Source of the DNA: Streptomyces morookaense
GTDB taxonomy: Bacteria; Actinomycetota; Actinomycetes; Streptomycetales; Streptomycetaceae
Direction: 5' to 3'
NCBI RefSeq assembly: GCF_013030945.1
Contig: NZ_JABBXF010000013.1
Location: forward strand, 1-32,688
DNA length: 32,688 nt
The position numbers and the translations under genes are program-made. Below are positions 1-11,996 of this stretch, piece by piece; the first letter of the stretch is position 1; every line of letters begins with the position of its first letter. The notes below the pieces were generated by a model. The model ran no database searches. It worked only from the letters and a program-made list of their open reading frames with translations, and had not been told where the DNA came from.

Positions 1-1
1 C

Positions 2-412
2 AAGTACGACTCGTTCGACGGCATCTCGCAGGCGGGGAACAACTACACCACTCCCCGCGACTACGCGAAGCTCGCCCGGCACGCGCTGACGAGCGCCACG
101 TTCGACGCGGTGGTCAGGACGACCACCACCCAGCAGAAGGCGGCGAACGTCAACCGCACCTACTACTGGGACAACACGAACAAGCTGCTCGGCTCGTACA
201 AGGGCGCCATAGGCATCAAGACGGGAACGGGCACCGCCGCCGGCCCGTGCCTGGTCTTCGCCGCCCAGCGCGGCAAGCGCACGGTCGTGGGCGTCATCCT
301 CAACGACCCCGTCAACCGCTACCCGGACGCGGTGAAGATGCTCGACTGGGCCTTCGGTTCCAAGGCACCGGTCAAGCTGCGCCAGCTGCCGCCGTCGGCA
401 CAGAAGGACTGA
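2..412 (+). CDS. D-alanyl-D-alanine carboxypeptidase (PBP5-like), C-terminal part
   Basis: This is the 3' end of a gene whose start lies left of the window; 136 codons are visible, read from base 2. The KTG motif of penicillin-binding serine peptidases is present (IKTGTGTAAG, lysine codon 218-220), preceded by a stretch typical of the S11 carboxypeptidase fold (NNYTTPRDYAKLARHAL). The SxxK and SxN motifs must lie upstream. Enzymes of this family act outside the membrane and remove the terminal D-alanine from peptidoglycan stem peptides. The protein ends soon after the KTG region (LPPSAQKD) with no C-terminal membrane segment, so any anchor would be N-terminal. It converges with the yjbQ-like gene, with 24 bp between the stops. 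Family assignment is firm; the exact paralogue cannot be told from this fragment. Confidence 0.85.
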   Translation, partial: KYDSFDGISQAGNNYTTPRDYAKLARHALTSATFDAVVRTTTTQQKAANVNRTYYWDNTNKLLGSYKGAIGIKTGTGTAAGPCLVFAAQRGKRTVVGVILNDPVNRYPDAVKMLDWAFGSKAPVKLRQLPPSAQKD

Positions 413-436
413 CCGGCTCCGCCGGCCCCGGCGCTC

Positions 437-859
437 TCAGCCGAGGAAGGTGAGCCGCACCTGGCGGTCCGGGTTGTCCCGGTTGGTGTCCACCAGGCAC
501 ACGGACTGCCAGGTCCCCAGCTCCAGCCGTCCGCCGACGACCGGCAACGTCGCGTGCGGAGGCACCAGCGCGGGCAGCACGTGGTCGCGGCCGTGGCCCG
601 GGCTGCCGTGGCGGTGGCGCCAGCGGTCGTCGGCGGGGAGCAGGTCGTGCAGTGCCGCGAGCAGGTCGTCGTCGCTGCCGGCGCCCGTCTCCAGAACGGC
701 GATGCCCGCCGTCGCGTGCGGCACGAAGACGTTGAGCAGCCCGTCCCGGCCGGCTGCCGCCTCGCGCAGGAAGGCCTCGCAGTCGGCCGTCAGGTCGTAC
801 ACCGTCTCGGAACGGCCGGTGGTGACGTCCAGGACATGGGTGCGAAAGGTTTCGGTCAT
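437..859 (-). CDS. YjbQ family protein (UPF0047; secondary thiamine-phosphate synthase-type)
   Basis: This 140-residue protein is the usual length for the UPF0047/YjbQ family. Family signatures are VPHATAGIAVLE (residues 46-57), the histidine-rich HRHGSPGHGRDH (82-93) and the C-terminal LGTWQSVCLVDTN (114-126); the conserved histidines and acidic residues probably form the active site. Some members show weak thiamine-phosphate synthase activity, but the physiological role of the family is unsettled. The ATG at 859 was chosen because the conserved protein begins there; AGGAGG lies about 12 bases upstream, and a nearer ATG at 867 is out of frame. The gene is divergent from lutA across 114 bp. 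The family call is strong, the biochemical role weak. Confidence 0.85.
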   Translation of the reverse strand: MTETFRTHVLDVTTGRSETVYDLTADCEAFLREAAAGRDGLLNVFVPHATAGIAVLETGAGSDDDLLAALHDLLPADDRWRHRHGSPGHGRDHVLPALVPPHATLPVVGGRLELGTWQSVCLVDTNRDNPDRQVRLTFLG

Positions 860-907
860 GGGCTCATTGTTCCTCCTGGCAATGGATCCGCGGAGCGGAA
901 GGGGTGC

Positions 908-936
908 TTCACAGACCGCGTCGGCTGGGGCAGGAT
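908..936 (+). promoter_or_regulatory. Candidate -35/-10 promoter for lutABC
   Basis: TTCACA (908-913) and CAGGAT (931-936) are separated by 17 bases, each one mismatch from the Streptomyces housekeeping consensus TTGACN/TAGGAT. Transcription would begin near 943, leaving a short leader before the GGAGG at 957-961 and the lutA ATG at 974. Position and spacing fit, but this is inference from sequence only. I found no clear LldR/LutR operator here. Confidence 0.35.
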
Positions 937-973
937 GAGGCGACACGGGCGATCTTGGAGGTGCCGGGCTGCA

Positions 974-1738
974 ATGCGCGTGGGACTGTTCGTCACCTGC
1001 GTCAACGACACCCTCTTCCCCCGCACCGGGCGCTCGGTGGTCGCGCTCCTGGAACGGCTCGGCGTGCAGGTCGACTTCCCGTTGGAGCAGACGTGTTGCG
1101 GGCAGCCGCTCTACAACACCGGCTACCGGCACCGCGCCGAGTCCCTCGTGCTCGGGCTCGCCCGGGCCTTCCGTGACCACGACGTCATCGTGACACCCTC
1201 CGGCTCCTGCGCCGCCATGGTCCGCGACAACTACCCTCGCATCGCCGCCCGGGCCGCGACCGAGCAGCGTGCAACCGGCCGGGCAGAGGCGCTGGCCGAG
1301 GCGGCGGCGGCCGTGGTGCCGAAGACCTACGAGCTGACCGAGTTCCTGGTCGACGTCCTGGGAGTGACCGACGTCGGCGCCTGCTTCCCCCACACCGTGA
1401 CCTACCACCCCACCTGTCACGGGCTGCGTGTCCTCGGCCTCGGCGACCGCCCCCGCCGGCTGCTGGAGGCGGTCGAGGGCCTCGAACTGCGGGAACTGCC
1501 GGGCGCGGAGGAGTGCTGCGGATTCGGCGGCACCTTCGCCGTCAAGAACCCGGCCGTGTCCGCCGCGATGGGCACGGACAAGGCCCGCGCCGTCACCGGG
1601 TCGGCCGCGCAGGTGCTGTGCACCGCCGACAACTCCTGCCTGATGCACATCGGCGGCATCCTCGCCCGCCAGGGCTCCCCCGTGCGCCCCGTGCACATCG
1701 CGGAGATCCTCGCCTCCACGGACGGAAAACTCCTGTGA
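974..1738 (+). CDS. lutA: LutA: L-lactate utilization Fe-S oxidoreductase subunit
   Basis: The 254-residue protein has two CCG-type cysteine-rich domains: TCCGQPLYNTG (residues 40-50) with SGSC (76-79), and HPTCHG (145-150) with ECCGFGGTFAVK (180-191) and DNSC (219-222). Such domains occur in LutA/LldE and in heterodisulfide-reductase and glycolate-oxidase subunits and bind Fe-S clusters. With LutB and LutC, the protein oxidises L-lactate to pyruvate in the cytoplasm and passes electrons onward. The ATG at 974 has GGAGG at 957-961. The gene is first in the lutABC operon, its stop overlapping the lutB start. The gene order makes LutA much more likely than a GlcF-type glycolate oxidase subunit. 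Confidence 0.9.
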   Translation: MRVGLFVTCVNDTLFPRTGRSVVALLERLGVQVDFPLEQTCCGQPLYNTGYRHRAESLVLGLARAFRDHDVIVTPSGSCAAMVRDNYPRIAARAATEQRATGRAEALAEAAAAVVPKTYELTEFLVDVLGVTDVGACFPHTVTYHPTCHGLRVLGLGDRPRRLLEAVEGLELRELPGAEECCGFGGTFAVKNPAVSAAMGTDKARAVTGSAAQVLCTADNSCLMHIGGILARQGSPVRPVHIAEILASTDGKLL

Positions 1739-3200
1739 GCCGCACCTATCTGGGCATGCCCGCCTTCCCGGAGGCCGCCGCCGTCTCCACCGGCGATGCC
1801 ACACTGCGGGCCAACCTCCGCCGCGCCACCCACACCATCCGCGCCAAACGGGCGGCCGCCGTCGCCGAACTGGACGACTGGGACCAACTGCGCGCGGCCG
1901 GAGCCGCCGTCAAGGACCGGACCCTGCGCCACCTCGACCGCTACCTCCTCCAGCTGGAGGAGAACGTCACCCGGGCCGGCGGCACCGTCCACTGGGCGGC
2001 CGACGCCGACGAGGCGAACCGCATCGTCACCGACCTCGTACGGGCCACCGGCGAGACCGAGGTCGTCAAGGTCAAATCCATGGCCACGCAGGAGACCGGC
2101 CTCAACGCCGCCCTGGAACAGGCAGGCATCCGACCGTACGAAACCGATCTCGCCGAACTCATCGTGCAACTCGGTGACGACCTCCCCTCCCACATCCTGG
2201 TCCCCGCGATCCACCGCAGCCGCGGCGAGATCCGTGACATCTTCCGCACCCGGATGGCCGACTGGGGCCGCCCGGCACCATCCGGGCTGACCGACCGGCC
2301 CTCCGACCTCGCCGAGGCGGCCCGGCTGCACCTGCGCGAGAAATTCCTCCGTGCCAAAGTCGCCGTCTCGGGCGCCAACTTCATGGTCGCCGAGACCGGC
2401 ACCCTCGTCGTCGTCGAATCCGAGGGCAACGGGCGGATGTGCCTCACCCTGCCGGAAACCCTGATCTCCGTCGTCGGCATCGAGAAGACCGTCCCCACCT
2501 GGCAGGACCTGGAGATCTACCTCCAGCTCCTGCCCCGCTCCGCCACCGCCGAGCGCATGAACCCGTACACCTCGATGTGGACCGGCACCACCGACGACGA
2601 CGGCCCCCGCTCCTTCCACCTCGTCCTCCTCGACAACGGCCGCACCGACGCCCTCGCCGACCGGACCGGCAGGCAGGTGCTGCGCTGCATCCGCTGCTCG
2701 GCCTGCCTCAACGTCTGCCCCGTCTACGAGCGCGCGGGCGGCCACGCCTACGGCTCCCCCTACCCGGGCCCCATCGGCGCCGTTCTCACCCCTCAACTCC
2801 GCGGCCTCGCCTCCCCTCTGGAGGAGTCCCTCCCCTTCGCCTCCTCCCTGTGCGGCGCCTGCTACGACGTGTGCCCGGTCGCCATCGACATCCCCGAGAT
2901 CCTGGTGCACCTGCGCGAACGTGTCGTCCAGGGCGGCGAGGTCACGACCCGGGGCATCCGGACCGTCGTCAAGCCGGCGAAGAAGCACCTCGCCGAACGC
3001 GCCATGATGCACGCCGCCGGCTGGACGCTCGACCACCCCCGAGCACTGCGCCGCGCCCAGCGCCTCGCGGCCCGCACCCGCCGCCTCCATCCCCGACGGC
3101 TGCCCGGGCCGGGCCGCGCCTGGTCCGACACCCGCGAACTGCCCCCGCTGCCAACGGAACCGTTCCGCGACTGGTGGGCCCGCACCCGCGGAGGCACGGC

Positions 3201-3204
<4 letters not shown>
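1735..3204 (+). CDS. lutB: LutB: L-lactate utilization Fe-S/LUD-domain protein
   Basis: This 489-residue protein has an N-terminal LUD domain (about residues 65-300, with MATQETGLN and VAETGTLVVVESEGN) and a C-terminal ferredoxin-like region. The latter holds CIRCSACLNVCP (cysteines 318, 321, 324, 328) and CGACYDVCP (373, 376, 380), consistent with two [4Fe-4S] clusters. It is the central electron-transfer subunit of the LutABC lactate dehydrogenase. The GTG at 1735 was chosen because it forms a GTGA overlap with the lutA stop and puts the conserved SRTYLGMP at the N-terminus. Its own stop overlaps the lutC ATG, so all three subunits are probably made in coupled fashion. Length and architecture match the family. 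Confidence 0.93.
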
Positions 3205-7108
<3,904 letters not shown>

Positions 7109-7168
7109 GAGAAGCACCTCCGCCGCGTGCCGAGTTGTCCACAGGCCCAGTCATATGATCGCCCTGGC

Positions 7169-7192
7169 TGGCCAACGCTGATGGCCAACGCT
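7169..7192. repeat. 11-bp tandem direct repeat before the CoA-transferase gene
   Basis: TGGCCAACGCT occurs at 7169-7179 and again at 7182-7192, 13 bp apart centre to centre, 37 bp before the TTG start of the CoA-transferase gene. Two close direct copies in a short promoter-sized gap suggest a regulator site or a leader element. No regulator can be named from the sequence. Confidence 0.4.
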
Positions 7193-7228
7193 CGTAGCTG
7201 GCACTGACGGCATACCGGGAGGAACCCC

Positions 7229-8380
7229 TTGGAACCGCCCCTGCACGGCATCACGGTCGTCGCGCTCGAACAGGCCGTTGCGGCCCCCTTCGCGACCCGC
7301 CAGCTCGCCGACCTCGGCGCACGCGTCATCAAGATCGAGCGTCCGGGACGCGGCGACTTCGCCCGCGACTACGACGGCAGCGTGAAGGGCCTCTCCGCCT
7401 ATTTCGTCTGGGTCAACCGCGGCAAGGAGAGCGTCGTTCTCGATCTCAAGGCCCCGGCCGACCGCGCCCTGCTCGACCGGCTCCTCGCCCGTGCCGACGT
7501 GTTCATACAGAACCTCGCGCCGGGTGCTGCCGGCCGGCTCGGGCTCGGCAGCGAGCTGCTGCGCGCACGGCACCCGCGGCTGATCACCTGTGACGTCTCG
7601 GGATACGGCCCGGACGGTCCGTACCGCGACAAGAAGGCCTACGACTTGCTGGTCCAGTGCGAAGCGGGGCTGCTCTCGATCACCGGCACCGCGGACTCGC
7701 CCGCCCGGCCCGGGATCTCCGTGGCCGACATCGCAGGGGCGATGTACGCCTGCACAGGCATACTGACAGCCCTCTACGAACGCGAGCGCACCGGACGGGG
7801 ATCGGCGCTCGCCGTCTCCCTCCTCGACGCGCTCGCGGAGTGGATGGGCCATCCGTACTTCACCCAGGAGTACGGCGGCACGCCCCTCACGCGCAACGCC
7901 GCCCGTCATCCCACCATCTCCCCTTACGGTCATTACCGGTGCGGGGACGGGGCGCAGGTCTTTCTCAGCGTGCAGAGCGACCGGGAGTGGGTCGCCCTGT
8001 GCGAACAGGTGCTGCGGCGACCGGGGTTGGCCCGGGACGCGCGCTTCGCCGACAACCCGTTGCGCCACGCGCACGACGGGGAACTGACAGCGCTCATGGA
8101 GGAGTGTTTCGCCCCGCACACGGCGGACGGTGTCGTCGCCCTGCTCGACGGGGCGGGGATCGCCAACGCCCGGCTGCGGACGGTCGCCGAACTGGCCGAC
8201 CATCCGCAGCTGGCAGCACGCGACCGGTGGCGCGACTTCGGTTCACCGGCCGGGCCGCTGCGCGGCCTGCTGCCGCCTGTCCAGGTCACCGGGCGGGAGG
8301 CGGTGATGGGGCCGGTACCGGCGCTCGGCGAGCACACGGCCGCGATCCGCGCGGAGTTCGCCGGCACGCCGGAGCCGTGA
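7229..8380 (+). CDS. CaiB/BaiF family (family III) acyl-CoA transferase
   Basis: The 383-residue protein is a typical family III CoA-transferase: N-terminal GITVVALEQAVAAPFATRQLADLGARVIKIE, the conserved NRGKESVVLDLK, and the catalytic aspartate D167 in SVADIAGAMYACTGIL, which forms the acyl-aspartyl intermediate in this family. It moves CoA between carboxylic acids in the cytoplasm. The central and C-terminal parts resemble the succinyl/mesaconyl/citramalate-CoA-transferase-like group, but the substrate cannot be deduced. The start is a TTG at 7229 with a strong GGGAGGA at 7217-7223. The gene stands alone, and its 3' end forms one arm of a long inverted repeat shared with the opposing gene. 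Confidence 0.92.
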   Translation: MEPPLHGITVVALEQAVAAPFATRQLADLGARVIKIERPGRGDFARDYDGSVKGLSAYFVWVNRGKESVVLDLKAPADRALLDRLLARADVFIQNLAPGAAGRLGLGSELLRARHPRLITCDVSGYGPDGPYRDKKAYDLLVQCEAGLLSITGTADSPARPGISVADIAGAMYACTGILTALYERERTGRGSALAVSLLDALAEWMGHPYFTQEYGGTPLTRNAARHPTISPYGHYRCGDGAQVFLSVQSDREWVALCEQVLRRPGLARDARFADNPLRHAHDGELTALMEECFAPHTADGVVALLDGAGIANARLRTVAELADHPQLAARDRWRDFGSPAGPLRGLLPPVQVTGREAVMGPVPALGEHTAAIRAEFAGTPEP

Positions 8381-8398
8381 GGCCGCGGCGAACTCCGC
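8351..8398. terminator. Bidirectional terminator-like inverted repeat
   Basis: GCGGAGTTCGCCG (8351-8363) is perfectly complementary to CGGCGAACTCCGC (8386-8398), giving a 13-bp stem around a 22-base loop. It spans the stop codon of the CoA-transferase gene (8380) and lies just before the stop of the convergent amidase gene (8412). That placement fits a shared terminator for two converging transcripts. Streptomyces terminators often lack a U-tract, as here. Confidence 0.65.
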
Positions 8399-8411
8399 CC
8401 GGGGGCCCGGC

Positions 8412-10028
8412 TCAGCAGCCGTAACGATCCTCCGTCAGCTCGCCCTGGGCCGTGGCCAGGGTCCGGTCGTAGCAGGCATCCGGTCCGAGGAGGCGGTAGT
8501 GCTCGCGTGAGACGCCCGTGGCATGCCGCTGTTCACGGGGCACGTTCTGGTTGTACGAGGCGTCACCGGTGTAGGTGTCGTTCAGCCGTGACCACTCGGT
8601 GCGGCGTCCGGCCCGCAGGGTGGCGGTGTCCGCACGGTCGCCCATGGTCATGGTCGTGCGCAGCCGGTTGCCGGCGTCCACGGTCGTCGCGCCGTCCATG
8701 GTGTAGGTGCGCCGGGTGCTGGTGACGGTCGCGGGGCCCCGGCCGTGGACGGTGACCGTCTCATCATCGTTCCAGCGCCCCTGCAGCGCGTCCGTCGACT
8801 CGTCCGCGTTCCACCGGTGTACGGACCTGGCGGCGAGCGTGCGGGTGACGGTCGTCGTGACCCGTCCGTGCGAGGTGTCGAGGTATCCCGCGACCGTGAG
8901 CGAGTGCGCGCCCTCGGCCGTCAACCGGCGTTCATCGCCCGGTTCGTAGGAGGTGGTGGTGGCGGGGTCGCCCGCCCGGCTCGTGAGCAGTGCGCCGGTC
9001 ACGTGCGCCGCCTTGGCGTCCTGCCAGACCAGGATGTTGGTGGGGGTGCTCCAGCCGCTCTGTCCGGCGGGCACACCGGTGACCGACACTGCGATCCGGT
9101 GGGGACGCCCGTCGTCGAGTTGTCCGGCGAACGGGGTGAGGTCGTACTCCACCGGGCGCACGTCGAAGGCGCGCGGGCCCGGAACGACGTACCACAGGAA
9201 GGGGTTGGACCATCCGCCCGTCCACACGGTCGGGAACGGCGCCGCGATGCCCGCGAGTCTGCCGTCGACCGTGACCTGCACCTCGCGGTACGGCCCGTCC
9301 TTGGTCCTGCACGAGTACGGCGCACTGTCCGGCACCGCCAGGTACCAGAACTCCTCGCAGCCACCGCCCGATCCGGTGGCATACACCTCGGCGATGATGC
9401 GCTCGCTGTTGCGCGGTGTCGTCAACTGCCCTTCGTACACGCCGCCGTCGGTGTGAGCGTCCTGAAGTGTGAGGACCTTGTCCGGTGTGTGCGCCTCCTT
9501 CACCCGGTCCTGTGCCGTGTAGAAGGTGAGGGTCGCCTTGACCTTGATGACGCCGGTGTAGGTCCCGTCCACGGTGTTGCCGATGAGCATCTCGACGGGC
9601 TGCTGTTCGCGCAGCGTTGCGGCGTATCGTGTGACGTCCTTCTCCACCTTCCAGGTGATGCCCTGGGGCGAGGGTTCGGGGGTGGAGGTGCGCAGGACCT
9701 CGACCCCGCCGATGTGCAGATAGCCGAGCCGGTCGTACTGCCGCCCGGCCACGGAGCCTTCGAGCCTCAGGACGACCTTGTTCCAGCGGTGGCCGCATTC
9801 GGCGGGCGGCGTGTAGGTGCCCCGGTAGGGCGTGTAGTCGCGGAACTCGGTGTCGGCGACCGTCACTTGGCAGGAGGGGGTGTCCGGGACGGACACGGGC
9901 GGGCCTGCGGTGACCGGGTCGTGCCAGTGGGTGCCGAACTCGGTGGGCGGCTCCGCGGCCGTGGCCGGGCCCGCGCCCAGCACGAGGCCGGCAGCAGCGG
10001 CGCACAGAGTGAGCAGCATTCGTCTCAT
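8412..10028 (-). CDS. Secreted peptide-N4-asparagine amidase A (PNGase A-like)
   Basis: The 538-residue protein begins with a Sec-type signal peptide (MRRMLLTLCAAAAGLVLGAG, probable cleavage after ATA near residue 24). The mature region looks like the peptide N-acetyl-beta-D-glucosaminyl asparaginase amidase A family, with HWHDPVTAGPPVSVP, then DYTPYRGTYTPP, a CxxxWNKVVLRLEG segment, and beta-sandwich repeats to the C-terminus. PNGase A enzymes release N-glycans from asparagine, including core alpha-1,3-fucosylated plant glycans; here it would act on plant or insect glycoprotein outside the cell. The ATG at 10028 was chosen because it starts the signal peptide, though no good ribosome-binding site is visible. 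A LacI-like palindrome lies 11 bases upstream. Family call good, exact activity inferred. Confidence 0.82.
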   Translation of the reverse strand: MRRMLLTLCAAAAGLVLGAGPATAAEPPTEFGTHWHDPVTAGPPVSVPDTPSCQVTVADTEFRDYTPYRGTYTPPAECGHRWNKVVLRLEGSVAGRQYDRLGYLHIGGVEVLRTSTPEPSPQGITWKVEKDVTRYAATLREQQPVEMLIGNTVDGTYTGVIKVKATLTFYTAQDRVKEAHTPDKVLTLQDAHTDGGVYEGQLTTPRNSERIIAEVYATGSGGGCEEFWYLAVPDSAPYSCRTKDGPYREVQVTVDGRLAGIAAPFPTVWTGGWSNPFLWYVVPGPRAFDVRPVEYDLTPFAGQLDDGRPHRIAVSVTGVPAGQSGWSTPTNILVWQDAKAAHVTGALLTSRAGDPATTTSYEPGDERRLTAEGAHSLTVAGYLDTSHGRVTTTVTRTLAARSVHRWNADESTDALQGRWNDDETVTVHGRGPATVTSTRRTYTMDGATTVDAGNRLRTTMTMGDRADTATLRAGRRTEWSRLNDTYTGDASYNQNVPREQRHATGVSREHYRLLGPDACYDRTLATAQGELTEDRYGC

Positions 10029-10039
10029 GGGGCAGGAGT

Positions 10040-10049
10040 GAAGCGCTTC
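10040..10049. promoter_or_regulatory. LacI-family operator-like palindrome
   Basis: GAAGCGCTTC is a perfect 10-bp palindrome with the central GCGC typical of LacI/GalR-family operators. It lies 11 bases upstream of the amidase ATG on the minus strand, where a repressor would overlap the transcript start or ribosome-binding region. It is also within the 150-bp gap shared with the divergent ABC exporter genes. No lacI-type gene is in the window, so any regulator would act from elsewhere. Confidence 0.4.
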
Positions 10050-10178
10050 GTACTGCTGTGCGCCAGTGCCTCGTTGGCCTGATCCGCTTCGCGCCCGGAA
10101 AAACCAGTTGAACTCGCCCTCCCGGTGCCGCGAGCCTTGCACGGCTCCCTCCCACTCCCCTGCCGAATCCGGGTTGCC

Positions 10179-11996
10179 ATGCACATTCGTGATCTTCCGT
10201 ATGCCGATCCCGGCCGACCGGACGTCCGATCGGGCCCGCGCCTGCTGCTCTGGCTCGGCCGGAACCAGTTGGGCGGCCAGCTCAAGGCCCTGCTGTGGGG
10301 CGTCGTCCACATGTCGTCCGTCGCACTCTTCCCGCTGGCCGTGGGCCTGACCGTGCAGGCCGTCGTGGACCGCTCCGGCGCACGGCTGGCGCTCGCGGGC
10401 GGCCTCATGGCGCTCTTCGGTGCGCTCACCGCCCTGGGCGACACGATGCTCCACCGGGCGGCCGTCACCAACTGGATCACGGCTGCGGCGCGCATACAGC
10501 AGCTTCTGGCCCGCAAGACAGCGGAGTTGGGGGCGACGCTGACCCGGCGCGTCGCGGCGGGCGAGGTCGTGGCCGTGTCCACGGGCGACGTCGAGAAGAT
10601 CGGCTGGTTCGTGGAGGCCCTGTCACGCTTCGCCTCCGCTGCGTTCACCACGGTGGCGGTGTGCGTGGCCCTGGTGGTCTACCAGCCCGCCCTGGGCGCC
10701 GTGGTCGCCCTGGGCGTGCCCGTCCTGACGCTGGCGGTGCTGCCGTTGCTGCCGCCTGCCACACGGCGCGCCGACGAGCAGCGCGACAAGGCAGGACGTG
10801 CCACGGAACTGGCGTCGGACACCGTGGCCGGCCTGCGGGTGCTGCGGGGCATCGGCGGTGAGGAACTGTTCCTCTCCCGCTACCGTCGTGCGTCGCAGGA
10901 GGTGCGCAGGGCTGCCGTGCGCAGCGCCCGCATGTGGGCGCTGATCGCGGCGGTGCAGGTGCTCCTGCCGGGCCTGCTGCTGATCGCCGTGGTCTGGTAC
11001 GGGGTCGGTCTGGCCCGGGACGGCCGGATGGGCGTCGGCGAGCTGGTGACGGTGTACGGCATGGTCACGTTCCTGCTGTTCCCGCTCCGCCAGTTCGAGG
11101 AGATCGCCATGGCCTATTCCTTCTCCCGGCCCTCGGCGCAGCGCGCGGCTCGGGTGCTGGCCCTGCACCGCACGGCATCCCCTGAGCAGGACTCCGAGGG
11201 GCACGAGGGCGCTCTCACCGGTGACTTGTACGACCCGGCGACCGGACTGCTCGCCCCCGCAGGCGAGATGACGGCCGTGGTGTGCGGCGATCCGGATGCT
11301 GCGGGCCTGCTCGCCGAGCGGCTGGGTGGTCATGCCGCGGAAGCCGGGGAAGGCGTGCCGTCGGTGCTGCTGGGCGGTGTCGCGCTGGACGCTGTGCCGC
11401 TGGATGCGGCGCGCGCCGCGGTGCTCGTCCAGGACAAGGACCCGGTGCTGCTGTCCGGGACGCTGGCGGAGCTGCTGGACGTGCCCTGCTCCGGCGCGGT
11501 GCCTGCGGAAGCCGCCCTGGAGGCTGCCGAGTGCCGGGACGCGCTGGACTCCCTGGCCCGGTCGTCCGCGGCGGGCTCGGCCGGCCCGATGGCTGCGCGG
11601 ATCACCGAGCGCGGTCGCTCGCTGTCCGGCGGGCAGCGTCAGCGGCTGGCCCTGGCACGGTCGTTGGTGACCGACCCCGAGGTGCTGGTGCTGGACGAGC
11701 CGACGTCGGCGGTCGACTCGCACACCGAGGCCCGGATCGCCGAGGGCGTGCGCAGGCTGCGCCATGGCCGTACGACGGTGGTGTTCACCTCCAGCCCCCT
11801 GCTGCTCGACCGTGCGGACCGTGTGGTGTTCGTCCGTGACGGCCGGGTGGCGGCGGTGGGCGCCCACAGTGAACTGCTGCGCCGCGACCGGGTGTACCAC
11901 GCGGTCGTCACCCGGCAGACGGATGAGGAATCGGACAGGGAACTCGTGGAGTCGACGACACCCGCGGCGGGCGAGCAGATCGAGGAGTCGGCATGA
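10179..11996 (+). CDS. ABC exporter half-transporter with degenerate Walker A (subunit 1)
   Basis: The 605-residue protein has an N-terminal six-helix exporter membrane domain (about residues 30-320) and a C-terminal nucleotide-binding domain. The P-loop position reads VVCGDPDAAGLL (367-378), with no GxxGxGKS. The signature LSGGQ (482-486) and Walker B VLVLDEP (D506, E507) are intact, and the switch histidine position reads TSSP. It should therefore complete the catalytic site of its partner rather than bind ATP through its own P-loop. The ATG at 10179 is favoured because the conserved MHIRDLPYADPG starts there. Its stop overlaps the next gene (ATGA), so the two half-transporters are made together. 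The substrate is unknown. Confidence 0.9.
   Translation: MHIRDLPYADPGRPDVRSGPRLLLWLGRNQLGGQLKALLWGVVHMSSVALFPLAVGLTVQAVVDRSGARLALAGGLMALFGALTALGDTMLHRAAVTNWITAAARIQQLLARKTAELGATLTRRVAAGEVVAVSTGDVEKIGWFVEALSRFASAAFTTVAVCVALVVYQPALGAVVALGVPVLTLAVLPLLPPATRRADEQRDKAGRATELASDTVAGLRVLRGIGGEELFLSRYRRASQEVRRAAVRSARMWALIAAVQVLLPGLLLIAVVWYGVGLARDGRMGVGELVTVYGMVTFLLFPLRQFEEIAMAYSFSRPSAQRAARVLALHRTASPEQDSEGHEGALTGDLYDPATGLLAPAGEMTAVVCGDPDAAGLLAERLGGHAAEAGEGVPSVLLGGVALDAVPLDAARAAVLVQDKDPVLLSGTLAELLDVPCSGAVPAEAALEAAECRDALDSLARSSAAGSAGPMAARITERGRSLSGGQRQRLALARSLVTDPEVLVLDEPTSAVDSHTEARIAEGVRRLRHGRTTVVFTSSPLLLDRADRVVFVRDGRVAAVGAHSELLRRDRVYHAVVTRQTDEESDRELVESTTPAAGEQIEESA

Noticed and set aside
860..1804. Upstream extension of the yjbQ-like frame through lutA
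   Set aside because: The family-specific sequence begins at the ATG at 859 with a ribosome-binding site; the extension is the antisense of lutA.
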